A stretch of 64,000 nucleotides of DNA. Source: Thiobacillus denitrificans. GTDB lineage: Bacteria; Pseudomonadota; Gammaproteobacteria; Burkholderiales; Thiobacillaceae. Positions 1 to 8,974 of the stretch are shown here, piece after piece. Position numbers and translations under genes: made by a program. The notes beneath the pieces were generated by a model, which had not been told where the DNA came from, made no database searches, and worked only from the letters and a program-made list of their open reading frames with translations. Each line of letters begins with the position of its first letter. Position 1 is the stretch's first letter. The stretch spans positions 115,252-179,251 of the forward strand of contig DDRS01000021.1 in NCBI GenBank assembly GCA_002343685.1. Reading direction: 5' to 3'.

Positions 1-1178
1 TGTGGTCGCCGCTGGTGGACCGGCTGCCACTGCCGTTGCTGACGCGCATGCTGGGCCGGCGGCGGGCCTGGCTGCTGCTGTCGCAGATCTGCATCGCGCT
101 GGCGCTGCTGGGCATGGCGAACACCGACCCGGTGCTGAACCTGACGCATACGGTGTTCTTCGCGCTGGCAGTGGCCTTCGCCTCGGCGACACAGGATATC
201 GCGCTCGACGCCTACCGTATCGAGGCGGTGGAAACCGAGAAGCAGGGGGCGATGGCGGCGACCTACCAGGCAGGCTATCGCATCGCGATGATCACGGCCG
301 GTGCCGGCGCGCTGTGGATCGCGGCGAGCGTCGACACGACCACGGCCGCCTACGACTTCCACCCCTGGCAGGTGGCGTACACGGTCATGGCGGCCCTGAT
401 GGCGGTTGGCATCCTCACCACGCTGACCATCCACGAACCCGAGAAGAAAATCCCATGCACCACAAGCGAACGCGAGTTGCATGCGCGCGCGAAGTTCGCC
501 TCGCTTGGGTTGTCGGACGGGCTGCTCAACGCCACCGCGTGGTTCTACGACGCAGTGCTGTCGCCCTTCATCGATTTCATCCAGCGTTACAAATGGCAGG
601 CGCTGTTGATGCTGGCACTGATCGCGCTGTATCGGATTTCCGACGTGGTGATGGGGGTGATGAGCAACCCCTTCTATCAGGAAATGGGGTTCACCAAGGA
701 CGAAGTCGCCACCGTGTCCAAGGTGTTCGGCGTGATCATGACCATTGCCGGCGCCGGGCTCGGCGGGCTTCTGACGATGCGTCTCGGCGTGATGCGCACG
801 CTGTTTCTCGGTGCGTTGCTGTCGGCAGCGACCAACTTGCTGTTCGTCTGGCTGGCCGGCCGCGGGCATGATGTGGGCGCGCTGGTGTTCACGGTGTCGG
901 CCGACAACCTCTCCGCCGGCATCGCATCCAGCGCCTTCGTCGCCTATCTGTCCGGCCTGGTGAACCAGGCGTATTCGGCCACGCAGTACGCGCTGTTCAC
1001 CTCGGTGATGCTGCTCCTGCCCAAGTTCATCGCTGGCTTTTCCGGGGAATTCGTCGACGCCTATGGCTGGGCGGCGTTCTTCACCGGCACCGCGCTGATC
1101 GGGGTGCCGGTGCTGCTGCTGGTATGGCTGGTCGCCCGTGAACAGGAAGCAGCAAGCAGGAAGCAGGAAAAGCCATGA
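1..1178 (+). CDS. ampG: AmpG-family muropeptide MFS permease, 5'-truncated
   Basis: The reading frame is open from base 3, so the start codon lies outside the window. The visible part begins WSPLVDRLPLPLLTR, a typical AmpG-family loop after the first membrane helices, followed by GRRRAWLL, the SATQDIALDAYRIE motif and about ten hydrophobic helices. AmpG proteins are inner-membrane proton-driven importers of anhydromuropeptides used for cell-wall recycling. The C-terminus ends in a short charged tail. The stop codon overlaps the ATG of the next gene (ATGA), so the two are translationally coupled. Family assignment is firm; exact substrate is inferred from the family. Confidence 0.85.
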   Translation, partial: WSPLVDRLPLPLLTRMLGRRRAWLLLSQICIALALLGMANTDPVLNLTHTVFFALAVAFASATQDIALDAYRIEAVETEKQGAMAATYQAGYRIAMITAGAGALWIAASVDTTTAAYDFHPWQVAYTVMAALMAVGILTTLTIHEPEKKIPCTTSERELHARAKFASLGLSDGLLNATAWFYDAVLSPFIDFIQRYKWQALLMLALIALYRISDVVMGVMSNPFYQEMGFTKDEVATVSKVFGVIMTIAGAGLGGLLTMRLGVMRTLFLGALLSAATNLLFVWLAGRGHDVGALVFTVSADNLSAGIASSAFVAYLSGLVNQAYSATQYALFTSVMLLLPKFIAGFSGEFVDAYGWAAFFTGTALIGVPVLLLVWLVAREQEAASRKQEKP

Positions 1179-1855
1179 TCGAGTTCTCCCTCCTGACCGC
1201 CCTGCTCGCCGGTCTGCTCGGCGGGGTGCACTGCGTCGGCATGTGCGGCGGCATCGTCGCGGCATTCTCCTTCCGCGCCGATGGCAGCACGCCGCCGTTC
1301 CGACTGCACCTGGCCTACAACCTGGGGCGGGTGTCGTCGTATGTGCTGTTCGGCGCACTGGCCGGGGCATTGGGCGCTTCGCTCAAGCTGGCGGAATTCA
1401 TGCCGGTGCAGACCGTGCTGTATGTACTGGCGCAGGTCGTGATGATCCTGCTCGGCCTGTACCTGGCCGGACTCAATCGGTGGGTACTGGTGTTCGAGCG
1501 GGCCGGCGGCAGCATGTGGCGCGGCATCAAACCGCTGTTCCAGAAATTGCTGCCGGTCAAATCAGCGCCCCAGGCAATGCTGGCCGGCATGGCCTGGGGC
1601 TGGCTGCCGTGCGGGCTGGTGTACTCGGTGCTGGTGTCGGCATTGGCGGCTGGTAGCGCCACCTCGGGCGCGGCGCTGATGCTGGCATTCGGTCTCGGGA
1701 CGCTGCCCAACCTGCTGGGCATGGGGCTGTTCGCCCGACAGATACAGCCTTTCATGCAGCAGCTGTGGGTGCGGCGTGCAGCCGGCCTGACGGTGGCGGG
1801 ATTCGGCGTGTGGGGACTGATGACGCTGGGATATGCCGCGTTGTCCCACGCCTGA
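1175..1855 (+). CDS. TauE/SafE-like (UreH/DsbD_2-type) membrane protein
   Basis: A 226-residue polytopic membrane protein with six to seven hydrophobic segments. The N-terminal motif GVHCVGMCGG and the later WGWLPCGLVYS are hallmarks of the UreH/DsbD_2 'sulfite exporter TauE/SafE' family. Members are often found near cytochrome oxidase or heavy-metal genes and are thought to move a metal or a thiol-related compound; the paired Cys residues could bind metal. It starts with an ATGA overlap with the upstream AmpG-like gene. The real substrate is unknown. Confidence 0.8.
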   Translation: MIEFSLLTALLAGLLGGVHCVGMCGGIVAAFSFRADGSTPPFRLHLAYNLGRVSSYVLFGALAGALGASLKLAEFMPVQTVLYVLAQVVMILLGLYLAGLNRWVLVFERAGGSMWRGIKPLFQKLLPVKSAPQAMLAGMAWGWLPCGLVYSVLVSALAAGSATSGAALMLAFGLGTLPNLLGMGLFARQIQPFMQQLWVRRAAGLTVAGFGVWGLMTLGYAALSHA

Positions 1856-1856
1856 A

Positions 1857-1873
1857 CCACGCTTCCGCGTGGG
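1857..1873. terminator. Small hairpin between convergent genes
   Basis: CCACGC and GCGTGG arms around a four-base loop sit exactly between the stop codons of the rightward TauE-like gene and the leftward DUF4426 gene, with short T-rich and A-rich flanks. It could serve as a bidirectional terminator, but the stem is short and the tract weak. Confidence 0.4.
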
Positions 1874-1874
1874 T

Positions 1875-2303
1875 TTACTTGAAGAACTTCTGGTCGAAGG
1901 TCATTTCCTGCTTGAGCTCTCCCGGCACTTCCACGGTTGCCGTGAAGGTCAGCGTATCCGGCGGCGCGACGCGGAATTCGCCCAGGTAATAGATCGCGGT
2001 GCCTTCCTTGATTTCGCGCATGCTCACGTCGGCCAGCTGCCGGGTGAGATTGGTGGCGTAGACGGTCAGCTTGGCCGGTACCGGGCTGAGCACGCCGACC
2101 TTGTTCTTCTTCAGCACCGACATCGTCAGCAGGCCGCGCGTCTTGCTGCGCTCGATCTTGTAAGTGCGTGCGACTTCAGGCTGTAGCTCGTCGGTGGTCA
2201 AGGCGTTGTAATGGATTTCGAATTGGCCGAATTTCTGCATGATCTCGGCGTGGGCAACGGCAGCGACGGAACACAGGCACAGGGCGGCAAGCAGGCGCTT
2301 CAT
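1875..2303 (-). CDS. DUF4426 family periplasmic protein
   Basis: A 142-residue protein with a clear signal peptide (MKRLLAALCLCSVAAVAHA) and a small beta-rich body. The features MQKFGQFEIHYNAL, a run around RSKTRG and a C-terminal FDQKFFK match DUF4426, a proteobacterial family with no established function. It is the last gene of the leftward MCE/Mla-type operon, separated from the auxiliary lipoprotein gene by 47 bp that contain an AAGGAGAG Shine-Dalgarno. Location suggests an envelope role; nothing more can be said from sequence. Confidence 0.75.
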   Translation of the reverse strand: MKRLLAALCLCSVAAVAHAEIMQKFGQFEIHYNALTTDELQPEVARTYKIERSKTRGLLTMSVLKKNKVGVLSPVPAKLTVYATNLTRQLADVSMREIKEGTAIYYLGEFRVAPPDTLTFTATVEVPGELKQEMTFDQKFFK

Positions 2304-2350
2304 GGTGTCTCTCCTTTTGTTGTGGGGTCTGCTCTTAGCATTCTAGGCGC

Positions 2351-3004
2351 TTATTTGAAGGTGGCGAGCCAGACGCCCAGATCGTCGAGCACGCGGCTGA
2401 CTGCCAGACTGGACGCCTGGGCGGCGCCGGCGGCATCGTAGGTCGTCAACGGCACCTTCTGTTCAAACGTATGGCGGCCCAACAATCTGCGCTGCTTCAG
2501 GTCCACCAGTTCGGCACGCAGTTCCAGCCGCACGTGCCCCGGCTCGCTGGTGGCGTCGTGATAGAACTCGATCAGCCGGGTATCCAGCATCAGGTCGCCG
2601 CGTACGACCCCGCCGGCGGGCGCGACCCGGTAGCGGCCAAGCCGGTCGAGCCTGGCGCGCAGCAGCTCGGCGAAGCGCCTGCCAGGCCGCTCGGTCCAGC
2701 GGGCAAACTGGTACTGGCCGCGTGTGCCGGCACTGCGGCTGAAGACGAGCTGATCGCTATCGTAAAAACCGCCGGTGGTGGTATCAAGTACCAGCAGCGT
2801 AGGTGCAGACGATTTCTCACGGGCTTCAGCCCGTAGAGAATCGGGAGCCTTTAGGGCGTCGGCAGTCAGCGGAGTCGGTGAGGCGGCGGGGGCGGCATCG
2901 TTCAGCACGTAATACACCACACCGGGCGCGTTGGCATTCTGGCCGAAATTGACGCAGCCGCTCAGTGCGAGAACGAAGGCCATCAGGGAAAGACGGGTTT
3001 TCAT
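2351..3004 (-). CDS. ABC-type transport auxiliary lipoprotein of the MCE system (PqiC/ABC_trans_aux)
   Basis: A 217-residue outer-membrane-type lipoprotein: signal sequence followed by the lipobox LSGC at residues 14-17, then a VYYVLND start typical of the ABC_trans_aux family. Such lipoproteins partner with MlaD/PqiB-like MCE proteins in moving phospholipids between the inner and outer membranes. Its start overlaps the stop of the upstream mlaD-like gene by 4 bp. The order permease-ATPase-MCE-lipoprotein in the same transcript strongly supports the role. Confidence 0.85.
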   Translation of the reverse strand: MKTRLSLMAFVLALSGCVNFGQNANAPGVVYYVLNDAAPAASPTPLTADALKAPDSLRAEAREKSSAPTLLVLDTTTGGFYDSDQLVFSRSAGTRGQYQFARWTERPGRRFAELLRARLDRLGRYRVAPAGGVVRGDLMLDTRLIEFYHDATSEPGHVRLELRAELVDLKQRRLLGRHTFEQKVPLTTYDAAGAAQASSLAVSRVLDDLGVWLATFK

Positions 3005-3948
3005 GGAAGTTTCTCTCCGGGACCGAGTTGCTTCTTGTCGGGGCCGAACAGGATGGTACGCGGATTCGACAGGCGCTGCCCGGCCGTGGTGAGCACATCG
3101 GCGCTGGTGCGCACATCGCGGCTGACGCTGTTCAATTCCAGCGTGCCGGATTCGCTGAGCTGCTGAACCTGCTGGGAAATCAGGTTGGCATCGCGCTGCA
3201 GTTTCACCATCGCGACGGTGGCTTCCTTCAGCGCAACGTTGGCGTTCTGGCCCACGCTGGCGATGCTGCCTTCGGCGCGGGTGGCGGCCTGGCCGATACT
3301 GGCGCCGGCCAGGCGGAACTCATCGGAAGCGTCACGGATGCTCCGCACGGCCGCGGTGAGATCTTGCTTGTTGGCCGCCAGGTGGCGCGACAGTTCATCG
3401 AGGTTGGCCAGCGTCTGGCTGATGGCATGCTGGTTCTCGTCCGACAACAGCGTATTCATTTTTTCCAGCACCTGCGCGCCGTTCACCGCCAGCCGCGAAA
3501 GGGCGGTCGCGACCTTGTCGATATCGGAACTGCCCTCGGCGATGACCGGGTAGCGCTCGCCATCGGGCGCCTTGCTGAGCAGCGGGCCTTCGGTCGGGCC
3601 GTTGGTGATTTCGACGGCTGCAATGCCAGTCACCAGGTTGCGCTTGATGAAGGCCGTGGCGCCGCTGTGAACCGGTACCCCCTCGTCGATGCGCGCGGTG
3701 ACCGCGACCGCTTCTTCCTGCTTGTTGGAGAAGCGGTAACCGTCGACCACGCCCACCTTGATACCGCGCATTTTCACCGGGCTGCCGACCGCCAGGCCGT
3801 CGAGCGACTGCTCCTTGAAATAAATCGTGTACGTCTGATAGGCGATGGTATCTGCCGCGCCCGTCAGCCACACGATGGCCAGGGTCAGCAGCGCAACCAC
3901 GGCCAGCACTACCGCGCCGACCAGTGTGTAGCGACCTTCAGTTTCCAT
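3001..3948 (-). CDS. MlaD-family (MCE domain) lipid-transport protein
   Basis: Chosen start METEGRYTLVG (315 residues), because that is where homologues begin and it gives an 11-bp overlap with the upstream ATPase gene. There is one N-terminal transmembrane helix (about residues 9-30), then a single MCE domain with the GLAVGSPVKMRGIKVG signature, then a long helical C-terminal part of more than 150 residues. MCE proteins form hexameric rings or needles in the periplasm that channel lipids. It is longer than E. coli MlaD (about 183 residues), closer to needle-forming members. Firm family call. Confidence 0.88.
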   Translation of the reverse strand: METEGRYTLVGAVVLAVVALLTLAIVWLTGAADTIAYQTYTIYFKEQSLDGLAVGSPVKMRGIKVGVVDGYRFSNKQEEAVAVTARIDEGVPVHSGATAFIKRNLVTGIAAVEITNGPTEGPLLSKAPDGERYPVIAEGSSDIDKVATALSRLAVNGAQVLEKMNTLLSDENQHAISQTLANLDELSRHLAANKQDLTAAVRSIRDASDEFRLAGASIGQAATRAEGSIASVGQNANVALKEATVAMVKLQRDANLISQQVQQLSESGTLELNSVSRDVRTSADVLTTAGQRLSNPRTILFGPDKKQLGPGEKLP

Positions 3949-4705
3949 GCTCGGTTTCTCCCTCCGTGGCCCGCGCTGCAAAGTAGTCGTTGAGCCACGG
4001 GTCGTCGATGTGCTTCAGTTCGGCCACCGTGCCACTGCCGAGTACGCGGCCGTTCGACAGCACGATGACGCGGTCGATAATCGAAAACAGTGTATCCAAG
4101 TCATGGGTGACGAGGAATATGGTGAGGCCCAGGCTGTCGGCCAGCAGCCGGATCAGCGCGTCGAACGCGCGGGCGGAAATCGGGTCGAGGCCGGAAGTCG
4201 GCTCGTCGAGGAACAGCAATTCCGGGTCGAGCGCCAGCGCGCGCGCGAGCGCCACCCGCTTGCGCATGCCGCCCGAGAGCTCGCTCGGCCGCTTGTCAGC
4301 GGCATCCGGCGGCAGGCCGGCCAGCGCGAGTTTCAGCCGGGCCAGTCGGCGGCAGATGGCATGCGGCAGGTCGGTATGCTCGAACAGCGGCGTGGCGACG
4401 TTATCCTCTACCGTGAGCGAGGAAAACAAGGCGCCATCCTGGAACAGCACGCCAAAGCGCCGCCGCAGCACATTCATTTGCTCGGTCGTACTGTCCAGAA
4501 CCGATTGCCCGAATACTTCGATATGCCCCGCTTGCGGCCTCAACAAGCCGATGATCTCGCGCAGCAGGACCGATTTTCCGGTGCCGCTTCCACCGATCAG
4601 CGCGACGACCTCGCCACGCGCGACGGACAGACTGAGGCCGCGATGAATGTTGTGTCCGCCCAGCGTGGTCGACACGTCGCGAACCTCGATCACGGACTCG
4701 GCCAT
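3938..4705 (-). CDS. MlaF-type ABC transporter ATP-binding protein
   Basis: A 255-residue ABC ATPase starting MAESVIEVRDVS. Walker A is GGSGTGKS, the signature is LSGGMRKR, and Walker B is LLFLDEPTSGLD; the H-loop is VTHDLD. The SGGMRKR variant and the GLDPISA continuation are typical of the MlaF/Ttg2A branch that energises lipid transport with MlaE and MlaD. The start overlaps the permease stop, so the genes are translationally coupled. Confidence 0.9.
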   Translation of the reverse strand: MAESVIEVRDVSTTLGGHNIHRGLSLSVARGEVVALIGGSGTGKSVLLREIIGLLRPQAGHIEVFGQSVLDSTTEQMNVLRRRFGVLFQDGALFSSLTVEDNVATPLFEHTDLPHAICRRLARLKLALAGLPPDAADKRPSELSGGMRKRVALARALALDPELLFLDEPTSGLDPISARAFDALIRLLADSLGLTIFLVTHDLDTLFSIIDRVIVLSNGRVLGSGTVAELKHIDDPWLNDYFAARATEGETEHGN

Positions 4706-5799
4706 CAGATATCCAGCCGCACGAACGTCACGGCAAAAATGGCGTTGAGAATGATGATGGCGATCAGGCTCTGCACCACGGTGGACGTCGTATTGGCGCC
4801 GACGCTGCGCGCGTCGCGGGTAACCGACAGGCCCATGCGGCAGGCGATCAGCGCGATGAACATGGCGAACACCGGCGCCTTGCCGAGTCCCACCACCAGG
4901 GTTTTCAGCAGAATCACATCGGCCATCCGGTCCATGAACATGGAATACGAAATATCCAGTTGCTGCTGTGCCACCAGCATGCCGCCGGCAATCCCGGCGA
5001 TATCGCCGATGAATACCAGCAGCGGCATGGCGATCAGCAGCGCCAGCATGCGCGGAATCACCAGGACAGCCAGCGGCGACAGGCCGAGCGTGGTGATGGC
5101 ATCGATCTCCTCGGTGACTTTCATGGTGCCGAGCTGCGCGGTGATGGCGGCACCCGTGCGCCCGGCCACGAGAACGGCGACGATGACCGGCGAGATCTCG
5201 CGCAGGATTGCCAGCAACAGGCCGTCGACCACAAAGATGTTGGCACCGTACTGTTGCGCCTGGTCCCCCAGCAGGTAGGCGAATACCACGCCCAGCAGGA
5301 ACAGCATGGCGGACACGATGGGAATCGCACCGACGAACACCGCGCGCACCTGGGCCGCGAATTCGCGCCACCGCCAGCCGCCGGGCTTGCCCAGCAATGC
5401 CCACAGTTCGATGGACAGCCGGCCGACGAAATCGAGCAGGCCGAGCGCATGCTCCCCCATCACCTGTGCGCCGCGGCCGGTCATCGCCAGCACGTTTTCG
5501 CGCCGGTGCTCGGGCTGCGCGGCCGAGGCCGCGCTGTGGCGGTTGACCAATTCCAGTATCGCCAGGTGCTGCGGCTGGAAAGCCTGCAACTCGGGCATCG
5601 GGTCGTTCGCCCGCGGACGGGCAGCGGACAGCAGCAACCACGCGCCATTGGTATCGAGCTGGGTGATACCGGCGCCATCTATGGCACGTACGGTCTTGCC
5701 GCCAAGTGCCGGCAAGACCGATGCGGCTCCGGCATGCCAGGCACCGCTGACGACCAGCGTACCCTGGGCCTCGTCGAAGTCCGCGCGTGCTTCCGTCAC
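4705..5799 (-). CDS. MlaE-family permease with N-terminal STAS-like domain (GTG start)
   Basis: A 364-residue protein read from GTG at 5799, overlapping the metA stop as GTGA. Residues 1 to about 100 look like a STAS domain (TLVVSGAWHAG, AIDGAGITQLDTNGAWLL). The rest is a five- or six-helix MlaE permease with the conserved EEIDAITTLGLSP loop and GRTGAAITAQLG. In E. coli the STAS protein MlaB is a separate subunit that activates the ATPase; here it is fused to the permease. The GTG start is inferred from the overlap and from the STAS start. Confidence 0.85.
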   Translation of the reverse strand: MTEARADFDEAQGTLVVSGAWHAGAASVLPALGGKTVRAIDGAGITQLDTNGAWLLLSAARPRANDPMPELQAFQPQHLAILELVNRHSAASAAQPEHRRENVLAMTGRGAQVMGEHALGLLDFVGRLSIELWALLGKPGGWRWREFAAQVRAVFVGAIPIVSAMLFLLGVVFAYLLGDQAQQYGANIFVVDGLLLAILREISPVIVAVLVAGRTGAAITAQLGTMKVTEEIDAITTLGLSPLAVLVIPRMLALLIAMPLLVFIGDIAGIAGGMLVAQQQLDISYSMFMDRMADVILLKTLVVGLGKAPVFAMFIALIACRMGLSVTRDARSVGANTTSTVVQSLIAIIILNAIFAVTFVRLDI

Positions 5800-6848
5800 G
5801 CCAGCCCTAAAGGATTGTCGGGATCGATGCCCGGCATGAAAGGCAGGCCGCGCTCGCGGTGGGTGACCTGGTAGACGCAGCCGATCCAGTTGCCGACCAC
5901 GCCTTCGGCCGTGTCGTGCCAGGTATTGTCGAGCAGCGGCAGCACCTGCGCCTCGGGGAAGGTCAGTATCTCGCCCGCCCGGGTACGGCTGCCGTACTCG
6001 GCCAGCAGCGCCTGCGCCTGGCGGCTGAAATAGCGCTCGGGGAACGGAGGGAACGCAGGCAGCTTGCCCGCCGCCGCAAGCATCAGGTCGCGTTTGTATT
6101 CCTTCAGCAGCGAGACGGTGTCGTATTCGGGATGTCCCTGGAAGAATACGGTACGCAGGCCGTCCCCGCTTACCGCCATGTGGACGCCGGCTTCCTCGCT
6201 TTCGACCAGAACCTTGACTCCCGCCACCTCGAACTGCGCACGCGAGATGTCGTTCCAGCGCGAATGCGGCACATCGAAACGCGTATTCACGTCGGCCACC
6301 AGCGGGTGGCGGCCATCGGTCACGCGATGCTCGAATACGCCCCAGATCTTCCGCGGCTGCATGATGCGCGCCTGGCCATGGCGGAACTGCATCACCGCAT
6401 GCGTGGCCAGGCACGAACACAGCGTCGAGGTGACGTTGTCCCAGGCCCAGTCGATCACTTCGATCAGTGGTTGCCAGAACGGCTCGTCGGCAAGGTCGGA
6501 ATGGGTGACATTGGCGCCGGTGATGATGAGCGCATCCAGTCCTTTCTCACGAATCGCGTCGAAGCTTTCGTAATACTGCGCGATGTGCGACTGCGCCGCC
6601 TCGCCGCGCGGTAGCGTCGGCAAGGTGAAGGGATGCATGTAGAACTGCGCGATCGGGTTCGATTCGCCGACCAGCCGGTAGAACTGCCGTTCGGTCGCCT
6701 CCAGCGCCGCGTCCGGCATCATGTTCAACAGGCCGACATGAAGCTCGCGGATTTCCTGGTTGGCCGCGCGCTCGGTCGACAGCACCGTGATGCCGTCGCG
6801 GCGCAGACGCTCGAAGGTTGGCAGGGTGTTATGCGCGACCAGCGGCAT
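5796..6848 (-). CDS. metA: Homoserine O-acyltransferase MetA (HTS family)
   Basis: A 350-residue enzyme that acylates L-homoserine in methionine biosynthesis. Aligned with E. coli MetA, VTSTL is followed by the catalytic cysteine (C146, in the pair C144-S-C146), and GHPEYD carries the catalytic His and Glu. Whether the donor is succinyl- or acetyl-CoA cannot be read safely by eye. Start MPLVAHN lies 2 bp after the P-loop gene stop, and its stop overlaps the MlaE-like GTG. Having a methionine gene at the head of a lipid-transport operon is unusual but appears to be a real co-transcription unit. metH lies elsewhere in the same window. Confidence 0.88.
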   Translation of the reverse strand: MPLVAHNTLPTFERLRRDGITVLSTERAANQEIRELHVGLLNMMPDAALEATERQFYRLVGESNPIAQFYMHPFTLPTLPRGEAAQSHIAQYYESFDAIREKGLDALIITGANVTHSDLADEPFWQPLIEVIDWAWDNVTSTLCSCLATHAVMQFRHGQARIMQPRKIWGVFEHRVTDGRHPLVADVNTRFDVPHSRWNDISRAQFEVAGVKVLVESEEAGVHMAVSGDGLRTVFFQGHPEYDTVSLLKEYKRDLMLAAAGKLPAFPPFPERYFSRQAQALLAEYGSRTRAGEILTFPEAQVLPLLDNTWHDTAEGVVGNWIGCVYQVTHRERGLPFMPGIDPDNPLGLA

Positions 6849-6850
6849 CG

Positions 6851-7702
6851 TCAGTCCTTCTTGCGCGCAACGGCTGACTCGACCAGTGCGAGGAAATCGC
6901 GTTCGTCGCGCACCTGGGCCACCTCCTGCGAGGTCACCGTATAGCCGTGCGGCCTGGCGATCGCCTCGTAGCGGGGAATGCGCGAATGGAACAGGCGCGG
7001 AAACACCCAGCGGGCGAAGTCGTCGGGCTCGATCTGCGCCACGAACTCGATGCCCTTTTCCTTCAGATAGGCCGGCAGCTGTTCGGCGAGGAAGGCCGGG
7101 CGGAAATACAGGGGCTTGGGATCGGACTGCGCGCGTTTGATCAACGTGTCCTCCTCTTCGCGGGTCGTGGTCTGGATATAGAGGATCAGCGTATGCTCGG
7201 CAAGCAGTTCGACCACGCCGGGCTCGTCCAGCTCGCACAGGCTGCCGCCGACGTCGTTGACGAAGTGAGGATAGCCGTAGATCTCCTGGCCCTTGCGGAT
7301 GAAGCTGGGCACATCGCGCATGGCGGCGATTTCGCCGTCGCGGTAGGCCGCCTGGCGGCGCGAGAACTCGTCGAGCGGGAGCCCGCCCCATTCCGGCCCC
7401 CCGAGCTTGCCGACGAAGGTCAGCACCGGGCCAAGGTCGTGGATCTTGATGTTGTTCTTGATGTCGATCCAGTCGTTGCGCAGCAGTTCGCGCAAAAACG
7501 GCACGCTCATCGCCTGCTGCTTGATGAGATCCAGAATCGGTTCGTCGAGGTAGCGCGTGCCGATACGGTAATCGCCGGAAAAATGGAACCAGTCGTGGCC
7601 GCGCAGCATGCTCGAGATATGCGTCTTGCCGACGCCGGACATGCCGAGCAGGGTAATGCGCTTGGTTGGCCAGGCGCGGAAGGCTTCAGGTGTAAAGTGC
7701 AT
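6851..7702 (-). CDS. P-loop ATPase/kinase-like protein upstream of metA
   Basis: A 283-residue protein starting MHFTPEAFRAWP. It has a Walker A motif GMSGVGKT near residues 19-26, then RGHDWFHFSGDYRIGTRYL, and no membrane segments. The fold looks like a nucleoside or small-molecule kinase/ATPase; no substrate can be assigned. The longer possible start would run back towards a terminator at 7754-7793, so the ATG at 7702 is preferred. It is the first gene of the leftward operon containing metA and the MCE transporter. Confidence 0.7.
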   Translation of the reverse strand: MHFTPEAFRAWPTKRITLLGMSGVGKTHISSMLRGHDWFHFSGDYRIGTRYLDEPILDLIKQQAMSVPFLRELLRNDWIDIKNNIKIHDLGPVLTFVGKLGGPEWGGLPLDEFSRRQAAYRDGEIAAMRDVPSFIRKGQEIYGYPHFVNDVGGSLCELDEPGVVELLAEHTLILYIQTTTREEEDTLIKRAQSDPKPLYFRPAFLAEQLPAYLKEKGIEFVAQIEPDDFARWVFPRLFHSRIPRYEAIARPHGYTVTSQEVAQVRDERDFLALVESAVARKKD

Positions 7703-7753
7703 GGGGTCGGTTTTCTTGAGGCTAGCGCGAAGCCTACCGAAAAGCCACCCAAT

Positions 7754-7793
7754 AAAAAAGGGCGTCGGGATGCCGGACGGCATCCCGACGCCC
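7754..7793 (-). terminator. Rho-independent terminator after the chemoreceptor gene
   Basis: GGGCGTCGGGATGCC (7760-7774) pairs perfectly with GGCATCCCGACGCCC (7779-7793). On the minus strand the hairpin is followed by TTTTTT (7754-7759). It lies 20 bp past the stop of the leftward chemoreceptor gene. Confidence 0.9.
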
Positions 7794-7813
7794 TTATCCC
7801 GCCGTGACGACCG

Positions 7814-8974
7814 TCAGGCCGCGACGCGGAACGCCGCCATTGAACTGCTGAGCTGTCCCGACTGCGCCTTCAACGACTGTGCCGCCGCGCTGAGCTGAAC
7901 GACCAGCGAGGCGTTTTGCTGCGTCATCGTATCGAGCTGCGAAATGGCCTGGTTCATCTGGCCGATGTCATTGTTCTGCGATTGCCCGGCATCGGCGATG
8001 CTGACGATCAGTTCCGCCATGCGCTCCACGCTCTCGAAAATCTCCTGCATCGTGCGCTTGGCGTCGTGTACCAGCTTCGATCCGGCTTCGACCCGTGCGG
8101 TCGAGGCGTCGATCAGCGCCTTGATCTCGCGCGCCGCGCTTGAACTGCTTTGGGCCAGCGCGCGCACCTCGGATGCGACCACGGCGAAGCCGCGCCCGCT
8201 GTCGCCCGCACGAGCCGCCTCGACCGCCGCATTCAACGCAAGAATATTCGTCTGGAAGGCGATGCTGTCGATCACTCCGACAATCTCTCCGATGCGGGCG
8301 GCCCCGTCATGAATCTCGGTCATTTGCACCACCACGTCCTGCATCGTCTGCGAGCCGAGCAAGGCCACCTTGCTCGACTGCGCGACCACATCGCGGGCCT
8401 CCTGCGTGCTTTGCGAGTTGCTGCGCACCATCCCGGCGAGCAGCTGCATCGAGCTCGAGGTCTGCTGCAGTGCGCTCGCCTGGCTCTCGGTACGGGAAGA
8501 CAGATCGGTATTCCCGCTGGCGATCTCCTCGGACGCGCTGTTGACGTTCTCCACGGTCTGGCGCACCTCGAGCACCATGGCGCGCAACTTTTTCCGCATC
8601 GAATTGAGCTCGCTCCGCAGCCAGGAAATCTCATCCTTGCCGGGGGAGCTGATCGCGGTCTCGAGGTCACCGCCCGCAACCTGTGCCACGCATTGCACCG
8701 TGGATTCCACCGAATCCTTGATGCTTCTGCGAATCGCCCAGCCTGCCAGCAGTGCAAATCCGACGCCCGCCAGGGTAATCAAGCCGATCACCCATTCCGC
8801 TTCCGATCCGGGGACGGTTCCCGCCGCACCGCCCATGGCTGCATGCTGCAGTGCAGCAGCCCTGTTTTGCAGCGACCAGATCGCGCTTGCCCCCAACACG
8901 CCGACCACCGTGGCCATAACCCAGAATCCGATCATGACCCGGCGCACCAAACTGACCTCACGAATCCATTCCAC
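7814..8974 (-). CDS. Methyl-accepting chemotaxis protein
   Basis: 386 residues, GTG start with AGGGG upstream. Two transmembrane helices (about 13-32 and 62-83) enclose a very short periplasmic loop of about 30 residues, too small for a ligand-binding domain. A HAMP-like linker follows, then the MCP signalling domain with the hairpin tip motif FQTNILALNAAVEAARAG and GFAVVASEVR, and methylation-type Gln/Glu-rich helices. The receptor probably senses a membrane or cytoplasmic signal, or works with a partner. A clear terminator follows. It ends without a CheR-binding pentapeptide. Confidence 0.92.
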   Translation of the reverse strand: MEWIREVSLVRRVMIGFWVMATVVGVLGASAIWSLQNRAAALQHAAMGGAAGTVPGSEAEWVIGLITLAGVGFALLAGWAIRRSIKDSVESTVQCVAQVAGGDLETAISSPGKDEISWLRSELNSMRKKLRAMVLEVRQTVENVNSASEEIASGNTDLSSRTESQASALQQTSSSMQLLAGMVRSNSQSTQEARDVVAQSSKVALLGSQTMQDVVVQMTEIHDGAARIGEIVGVIDSIAFQTNILALNAAVEAARAGDSGRGFAVVASEVRALAQSSSSAAREIKALIDASTARVEAGSKLVHDAKRTMQEIFESVERMAELIVSIADAGQSQNNDIGQMNQAISQLDTMTQQNASLVVQLSAAAQSLKAQSGQLSSSMAAFRVAA

